Of a stretch of 10,673 nt of DNA, positions 7,565 through 10,673 are shown piece by piece. A model generated the notes under the pieces. That model did not search any database, was not told the origin of the DNA, and was given only the letters and a program-made list of their open reading frames with translations. The stretch's first letter is position 1, and every line of letters begins with the position of its first letter. The translations under genes and the position numbers were made by a program. Origin of the DNA: CAYLLT01 sp964591605 (GTDB lineage: Bacteria; Planctomycetota; Phycisphaerae; UBA1845; PWPN01); NCBI GenBank assembly GCA_964591605.1, contig CAZQEN010000280.1:1-10673 (forward strand), read 5' to 3'.

Positions 7565-7843
7565 CTTCCCTGACCGTTCGTGCGCTGAGTCTCGAGGCAG
7601 AGGCGGTGTGGCCCGATTGGCCTCTCCCGCCGGGGCCGTCTGTACCGCCGCGCCGCGGCATGCGGCCCGCCTCCTTCTCGCTCCGGTCCCGGAGGCATGG
7701 CTGGAACCCGGGTCCGCCGACCCGGGTCAGCCGACCATCTTAATCTTCATACGCGGGCAGCGCCAATCAGGCCGCAGAGGATGAGGAATCGATTAGAACC
7801 GGCCAGGGACCGTAAAAAAAACGAAAGAAAACGGCAAAACGCC
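7565..7843. other. Intergenic region upstream of the oxidoreductase gene
   Basis: This region must hold the minus-strand oxidoreductase promoter, but no convincing -35/-10 pair could be found. It contains a small inverted repeat, AGAGGC (7599-7604) with GCCTCT (7620-7625). It also has a 14-base tandem direct repeat, CCCGGGTCCGCCGA (7707-7720) and CCCGGGTCAGCCGA (7721-7734), with one mismatch. Its right end is A-rich (7813-7839) and may act as an UP element for the next promoter. No coding sequence was recognised. Confidence 0.5.
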
Positions 7844-7873
7844 TTGACGGGCGGTTTTTGTGGTGTATATTAT
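7844..7873 (+). promoter_or_regulatory. Sigma70-like promoter of the small gene
   Basis: The -35 box is TTGACG (7844-7849). The -10 box is TATATT (7866-7871, spacing 16) or the overlapping TATTAT (7868-7873, spacing 18); each matches consensus at five of six bases. The A-rich stretch at 7813-7839 precedes it like an UP element. An imperfect dyad, AAAACGCC (7836-7843) against GGGCGGTTTT (7849-7858), straddles the -35 box and could be an operator. Transcription would start near 7880. Confidence 0.6.
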
Positions 7874-7920
7874 GGTTCCAGGGCAGGGAGCCGATGTTCC
7901 CTGCAACAAGCGAGATTGTC

Positions 7921-8049
7921 ATGATCAGCGTGACCTACAAACTGGCCTCGACGTGGACGGGCAACCAGATTGCCCCCGCCTTCGTCGCGCCGTCGTTTGA
8001 GGTCCTCTGCTGCGGCCGCGACATGCACGAAGGGGGGCCGCCAGGGTAA
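7921..8049 (+). CDS. Small hypothetical protein (42 residues) with CCGRDMHEGGPPG tail
   Basis: No family is recognised. The N-terminal part (MISVTYKLASTWTGNQIAPA) is polar to mildly hydrophobic. The C-terminal third reads FEVLCCGRDMHEGGPPG, with adjacent Cys30-Cys31, a lone His and a Gly/Pro end. Third codon positions are almost all G or C from the ATG at 7921 onward, as expected for a real gene in this genome; upstream codons are not. A weak AGCGAG lies 6 bases before this ATG. The in-frame ATG at 7894, preceded closely by AGGGAG, would give 51 residues and cannot be excluded. The ORF is framed by its own promoter (7844-7873) and a strong terminator (8075-8112), so it is a free-standing unit of about 230 nt. 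Possible roles are a peptide-modification (RiPP) precursor, a metal-binding peptide, or a leader in a regulatory RNA. None of these is established. Confidence 0.5.
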   Translation: MISVTYKLASTWTGNQIAPAFVAPSFEVLCCGRDMHEGGPPG

Positions 8050-8074
8050 ACGCTGATTCGATACCGATGAAAGC

Positions 8075-8112
8075 AAAGCCCTGCGGCCCCGAAAGGTTCG
8101 CAGGGCTTTTTT
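8075..8112 (+). terminator. Strong intrinsic terminator of the small gene
   Basis: AAAGCCCTGCG (8075-8085) and CGCAGGGCTTT (8099-8109) form a perfect 11-bp stem, and the T-run ends at 8112. The 13-base loop contains CC-GAAA-GG, a short inner stem with a GNRA tetraloop. It lies 25 bases after the small ORF stop and insulates the acetyltransferase gene downstream. Confidence 0.92.
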
Positions 8113-8308
8113 GTTGGACATCCTCCGGCGGCGAGCAGGCTCCGGGCCGCGGGGTGGGCCGGAAGCGGCCCCGCCGGAGTACAGGCTTCTCAGACAGGCG
8201 AGGCTGAATCAGAAGAGAAACCCTGCGCGCAGGGCAAGCGAAGATGGTGCGCGCCTGGATGCGGTGGAGGAAACCGGGAACGCAGGCAAAAGGAAGAGTG
8301 GTGTGACG

Positions 8309-9010
8309 ATGATTGAGGCTGCGGAAGAAAGAGCCGCTTACGAACGAATCATGAATCCCCCCGGCAGCGCGGTGGCGAGCCTGAAAGCTGCGCGAACCGA
8401 CGAGGCGCCGGCCGTTGTCTACTACATGGGCCAGCGCATCTACTTCCGCCCGCTTGAGCTCTCGGATGAGCCCGTGCTGCGCCGGTGGATCAATGATCCC
8501 CGCAACTGGAAGACGCTGCTGCATCGCGGGCCCATGAACGAGTGTCGCGAGCGCGAATGGCTCGAGTCGCTCGGGAAGAGCAAGACCGACTACGTCTTCG
8601 GCATCGTGGTCAAGGATGGCGATCGCCTGATCGGCACGACCGGCCTGCATGTGGTCGACGGCCGCACACGCAGCGCGACCTTCGGCCTGCTCATCGGCGA
8701 AGTCGCCTTTCAGAATCGCGGCTACGGCAGTGAGGCCACCCGGCTGGCGATCCGGTACGGGTTCCGGGAGCTGAATCTCAATCGCATCCAGCTCTCGGTT
8801 TACGCCCACAACTGGCGGGCGATCCGGGCTTATCAGAAGGCCGGCTTCGTCCACGAGGGTTGCCTGCGGCAGGCGCAGTACGTGAACGGCGAATACGTCG
8901 ATGAGTACCGGTTCGCGATCCTGCGGGAGGAATGGGAAAACCTCCCGACTGTCGTGAGCACAGACCGATATCAGGCGGTCGTGGCCGGCCGGCGCGTCGG
9001 AGTCGAGTGA
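8309..9010 (+). CDS. GNAT family N-acetyltransferase (RimJ/RimL-like)
   Basis: The gene encodes 233 residues from the ATG at 8309. The GNAT fold begins at about residue 41 with GQRIYFRPLELSDEPVLRRW. DYVFGIVVKDGDRLIGTTGL (94-113) gives the central strands. The acetyl-CoA pyrophosphate loop is QNRGYGSEA (135-143), matching the Q/R-x-x-G-x-G/A motif. LNRIQLSVYAHNWRAIRAYQ (157-176) carries the usual Asn168 and Tyr175, followed by KAGFVHEGCLR. This pattern is typical of protein N-terminal or small-molecule amine acetylases of the RimJ/RimL and SpeG group; the substrate is unknown. The frame is open back to 8111, but that part overlaps the terminator at 8075-8112 and cannot be translated from an upstream message. 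An AGGAAG at 8291-8296 favours the GTG at 8303 or the ATG at 8309. About 40 residues precede the GNAT domain, so a later start (8351 or 8426) is also possible. The last 20 residues are an unassigned tail. Confidence 0.93.
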   Translation: MIEAAEERAAYERIMNPPGSAVASLKAARTDEAPAVVYYMGQRIYFRPLELSDEPVLRRWINDPRNWKTLLHRGPMNECREREWLESLGKSKTDYVFGIVVKDGDRLIGTTGLHVVDGRTRSATFGLLIGEVAFQNRGYGSEATRLAIRYGFRELNLNRIQLSVYAHNWRAIRAYQKAGFVHEGCLRQAQYVNGEYVDEYRFAILREEWENLPTVVSTDRYQAVVAGRRVGVE

Positions 9011-9043
9011 TGTGGATGTGGTGTTGGTTTGAATGGAGTCGGT

Positions 9044-9232
9044 ATGACCGGCCGCAGCGGCGCGGCGCTGGTATCCCGTCGTGGGATCGATCCGGCCGCC
9101 GGGCATCAGCCTGCCGCGCTGGCCGGGATCGGAAGACTCCCGCTGAGTCGGATACGGCGAATTCAAGTGCCCGCAGGGGCGGAGGTGCTGATGGATCATG
9201 ACGCATCGCAGCGCTGTCCGGGTGACCGTTGA
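9044..9232 (+). CDS. Possible small protein (62 residues), weakly supported
   Basis: An ATG at 9044 follows GGAG (9035-9038) with a 5-base spacer, 34 bases after the acetyltransferase stop, so coupling is possible. The product (MTGRSGAALVSRRG... to ...VLMDHDASQRCPGDR) is Arg- and Ala-rich with no recognisable motif. Third positions are only moderately GC-rich, less so than in neighbouring genes. It may be non-coding 3' sequence. It is listed only because of the good ribosome-binding site. Confidence 0.22.
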   Translation: MTGRSGAALVSRRGIDPAAGHQPAALAGIGRLPLSRIRRIQVPAGAEVLMDHDASQRCPGDR

Positions 9233-9252
9233 GGACGGACTGCGGACAGCGC
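9211..9252. repeat. 10-bp perfect inverted repeat
   Basis: GCGCTGTCCG (9211-9220) and CGGACAGCGC (9243-9252) are exact complements around a 22-base spacer. No T-run follows. It overlaps the end of the doubtful small ORF and lies 31 bases before the larger inverted repeat at 9284. Confidence 0.6.
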
Positions 9253-9283
9253 ATGTCTGAGTGTTCGGATACCGGGCGGTTTG

Positions 9284-9381
9284 GGCCCGGGAGTCGTTGG
9301 ACGCTTAACAATGGAGAGTGGTGCCTAGGGTCGAAGAGACCGCCCGGCCTCCGACGTTAATGGTGACTCCCGGGCCTTTTT
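9284..9381 (+). terminator. Long-stem terminator or structured RNA element
   Basis: GGCCCGGGAGTC (9284-9295) and GACTCCCGGGCC (9365-9376) form a perfect 12-bp stem closed over 69 bases and followed directly by TTTTT (9377-9381). Nested shorter complements lie inside: TTAAC (9305-9309) with GTTAA (9356-9360), GGAG (9313-9316) with CTCC (9349-9352), and GGTC (9329-9332) with GACC (9338-9341). An alternative shorter hairpin, GCCCGG (9342-9347) with CCGGGC (9370-9375), would use the same right arm and T-run, so two exclusive terminator forms are possible. It probably ends the acetyltransferase message; a discrete structured RNA is a less certain reading. Confidence 0.55.
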
Positions 9382-9598
9382 ATGCGCTGATCCGGCCGGA
9401 CGATCTCCCCCGCTCACTCCGGGGCTGTGGCTGGTTCGGCGGGGTAGGACACGCCGATCATCAGAACCCGAAGCGTGAGCCGCGGGCTTTGCGTCCTTCT
9501 GCTCGAGCATCGGGCCCACTCGCTGGCGCTCGGGGTTCTGATCAAGGCCCCGGCCGAAGTGCTACGGATTCCCTCACTCCTGACCTGCAAAAAAACTC
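9382..9598. other. Non-coding stretch, nothing recognised
   Basis: Open frames here lack ribosome-binding sites and recognisable motifs, and their composition does not look coding. The right end has a short A-run (9589-9595) just before the -35 box of the next promoter. Confidence 0.5.
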
Positions 9599-9627
9599 TT
9601 GACTCGCACCGGGGCGCATGCGATAAA
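9599..9627 (+). promoter_or_regulatory. Sigma70-like promoter of the secreted protein gene
   Basis: TTGACT (9599-9604) and GATAAA (9622-9627) are separated by 17 bases, with an A-run just upstream. Transcription would begin near 9634 and leave a leader of about 170 bases before the ATG at 9804. Confidence 0.55.
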
Positions 9628-9782
9628 CGAAGCGTCGGATTACGTGCGTCAGGACCCATTTCATTTCGGGCGCGCGGACAAGCGGTTTCTGAATCATTCT
9701 GCCGCAGCACGCCAGGTCACGGCATGCCCCCGCGGATTCGTTGGTTATATGCGCAGGCCGGGTGTGCCGCAGGGATCGCGCG

Positions 9783-9803
9783 CTCCTTGAGAGGAGGAAG
9801 GTC
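9783..9803 (+). promoter_or_regulatory. Ribosome-binding site inside a small hairpin
   Basis: AGGAGG (9792-9797) lies 6 bases before the ATG at 9804 and is a near-perfect Shine-Dalgarno. CTCCT (9783-9787) is complementary to AGGAG (9792-9796) across a TGAG loop, so the leader can mask its own ribosome-binding site. The stem is only 5 bp, so any effect on translation may be mild. Confidence 0.45.
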
Positions 9804-10673
9804 ATGATTCGGATGCTGACCGTCGGCTGGCTGTTGGCGACTGCGGGCACGGCTCTGGCAGCCGGCTCGTCCCGCGACTTCCAGACCGGGACTCAGGGAC
9901 TCATCGAGGTCGACCCCAACGAGCTCTTCTCGGGCGGGGCATGTAACGAGTTCACCCCCTCGGTGACGGATGGCGTCCTGCGTATGGATTTTGCGGGAGC
10001 CTGCTCCGTCACCGGCAACCCCGATGACGATTCAGGCGTGATGCTCGACCCGACGCCGTTCGGCGACACGACGGCCGTCATGCTCATGAAATGGTCCACC
10101 AACCCCTTCTACGTCAGCGCCGGCTCAGACATGAATCTGGGGTTCCTCCTGCGGCTCAATGCCGATCCACAGGCGTTCGCCGGGTATGTCGTCGCAGTCG
10201 ACGACGGCGGAGGAGTGTTCCTGCAGAAGCTGGCCGGCCTGAGCGTGACCGACATTTGTCCGAGCGTCACTATTCCGGGCTTCGACCCGTCCAAAGACTG
10301 GTGGCTGCGGGCCGAATGCGAGGCCACCGGCGTGGATTCCCTCATCGTTCGTGCCCGGGTCTGGGAGGACGGGACCCCCGAACCGGCCTTTTGGGATTCC
10401 GAGTGTGTGGATGCGAGCGGCGTTTATCCCCCCAACGGCGTAGGCATCCTTGTGAATGAGGACTCAGGCGGCAATGGCCAGTTTGTCGATGTCGACAACG
10501 TCTCCGCCGGCCCAATCCCTGAGAGCATCTGCTACAACCAGGCCGATGACGACGGCGACGGGCTGGCGGACTGCGACGATCCCGATTGCGCCGCCGCCCC
10601 TGCCTGCCAGTGCCGTAACCCGTTTGCCGACGCCGACGGTGACGGTGACGTCGATCTGGACGACTACGGAATC
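9804..10673 (+). CDS. Secreted protein with C-terminal dockerin-like/EF-hand repeats (3' truncated by window)
   Basis: The frame is open from the ATG at 9804 to the window edge, giving 290 residues without a stop. The start is fixed by a strong AGGAGG. Residues 1-19 are a signal peptide: MIRM, then the hydrophobic TVGWLLATAGTALA, with cleavage likely after ALA. Residues about 25-238 form an extracellular domain rich in Asp, Gly and beta-prone stretches (LGFLLRLN, GYVVAVDDGGGVFLQKL, WWLRAECEA, LIVRARVWEDG). It resembles a concanavalin-like or LamG-type sandwich, which is an inference from pattern only. Several Cys (C47, C67, C152, C172, C201) may form disulphides. From 243 the protein changes to Ca-binding repeats: DDDGDGLADCDDPDC (248-262), then a Cys-rich spacer, then DADGDGDVDLDDYG (276-289), the first EF-hand loop of a dockerin-like domain. 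Such tails are common in secreted planctomycete proteins. The partner and substrate are unknown. Confidence 0.9.
   Translation, partial: MIRMLTVGWLLATAGTALAAGSSRDFQTGTQGLIEVDPNELFSGGACNEFTPSVTDGVLRMDFAGACSVTGNPDDDSGVMLDPTPFGDTTAVMLMKWSTNPFYVSAGSDMNLGFLLRLNADPQAFAGYVVAVDDGGGVFLQKLAGLSVTDICPSVTIPGFDPSKDWWLRAECEATGVDSLIVRARVWEDGTPEPAFWDSECVDASGVYPPNGVGILVNEDSGGNGQFVDVDNVSAGPIPESICYNQADDDGDGLADCDDPDCAAAPACQCRNPFADADGDGDVDLDDYGI

Noticed and set aside
6521..7573. A 350-codon plus-strand open frame over the N-terminal part of the oxidoreductase gene
   Set aside because: It has the same shadow origin. It has no domain and no ribosome-binding site, and the opposite strand is clearly coding.
7707..7734. 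Two adjacent 14-base direct repeats considered as a repeat array
   Set aside because: There are only two copies with no spacer, so this is not CRISPR or an iteron array. It is most likely a local duplication in GC-rich intergenic DNA.
8111..8308. N-terminal extension of the acetyltransferase to the first ATG at 8111
   Set aside because: That ATG lies in the T-run of the terminator, and the added residues are Arg/Pro-rich without motif. A start at 8303-8309 has an AGGAAG upstream.
7925..9199. A 424-codon minus-strand open frame opposite the small gene and the acetyltransferase gene
   Set aside because: It would read through the strong terminator and opposite a clear GNAT domain, and it shows no domain of its own.
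9475..9807. A 110-codon plus-strand open frame before the secreted protein gene
   Set aside because: It has no ribosome-binding site or motif and overlaps the predicted promoter, leader and start of the next gene.

Overview
The window is GC-rich bacterial chromosome and most likely comes from a planctomycete of the Phycisphaerae type. This is an inference from gene style, because no rRNA or other marker is present. The clues are a secreted protein ending in an Asp/Gly-rich dockerin-like (EF-hand) repeat, a long membrane protein with a DUF2231-like N-terminus, an IS66-type transposase remnant, and GC-rich third codon positions in the backbone genes.

Left part (1-2530): the 3' end of an RHS-repeat polymorphic toxin gene. 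A GC-rich RHS core ends at the DPYG motif. It is followed by a less GC-rich tip made of a hydrophobic pre-toxin segment, a Pro/Lys/Gly-rich linker and a C-terminal HNH nuclease. Thirteen bases downstream is a SUKH (SMI1/KNR4) family gene, the expected immunity protein. An unrecognised 190-residue gene and a frameshifted C-terminal fragment of an IS66 transposase on the minus strand follow. Together these look like a horizontally shuffled toxin-tip/immunity cassette that ends in transposon debris.

Middle part (2579-7564): two convergent backbone genes separated by 18 bases. The plus-strand gene encodes a 412-residue polytopic membrane protein with a DUF2231-like start. The minus-strand gene encodes a 1242-residue fused indolepyruvate/2-oxoacid:ferredoxin oxidoreductase, with the IorA part (TPP and Fe-S) followed by the IorB part (gamma domain) and a C-terminal DUF6537-like region.

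Right part (7565-10673): a compact, self-contained small transcription unit with a sigma70-like promoter, a 42-codon ORF ending in a CCGRDMHEGGPPG tail and a very strong intrinsic terminator. Next come a GNAT N-acetyltransferase gene, a region of strong inverted repeats with a long-stem terminator or structured RNA, and a second good promoter with a leader of about 170 nt. The leader's ribosome-binding site lies in a small hairpin just before the start of a secreted dockerin-like protein, which runs off the right edge.

The most interesting items are the small isolated gene at 7844-8112, the RHS tip with its immunity gene and adjacent orphan, the Asp-for-Cys pattern in the second Fe-S site of the oxidoreductase, and the nested inverted-repeat structure at 9284-9381.
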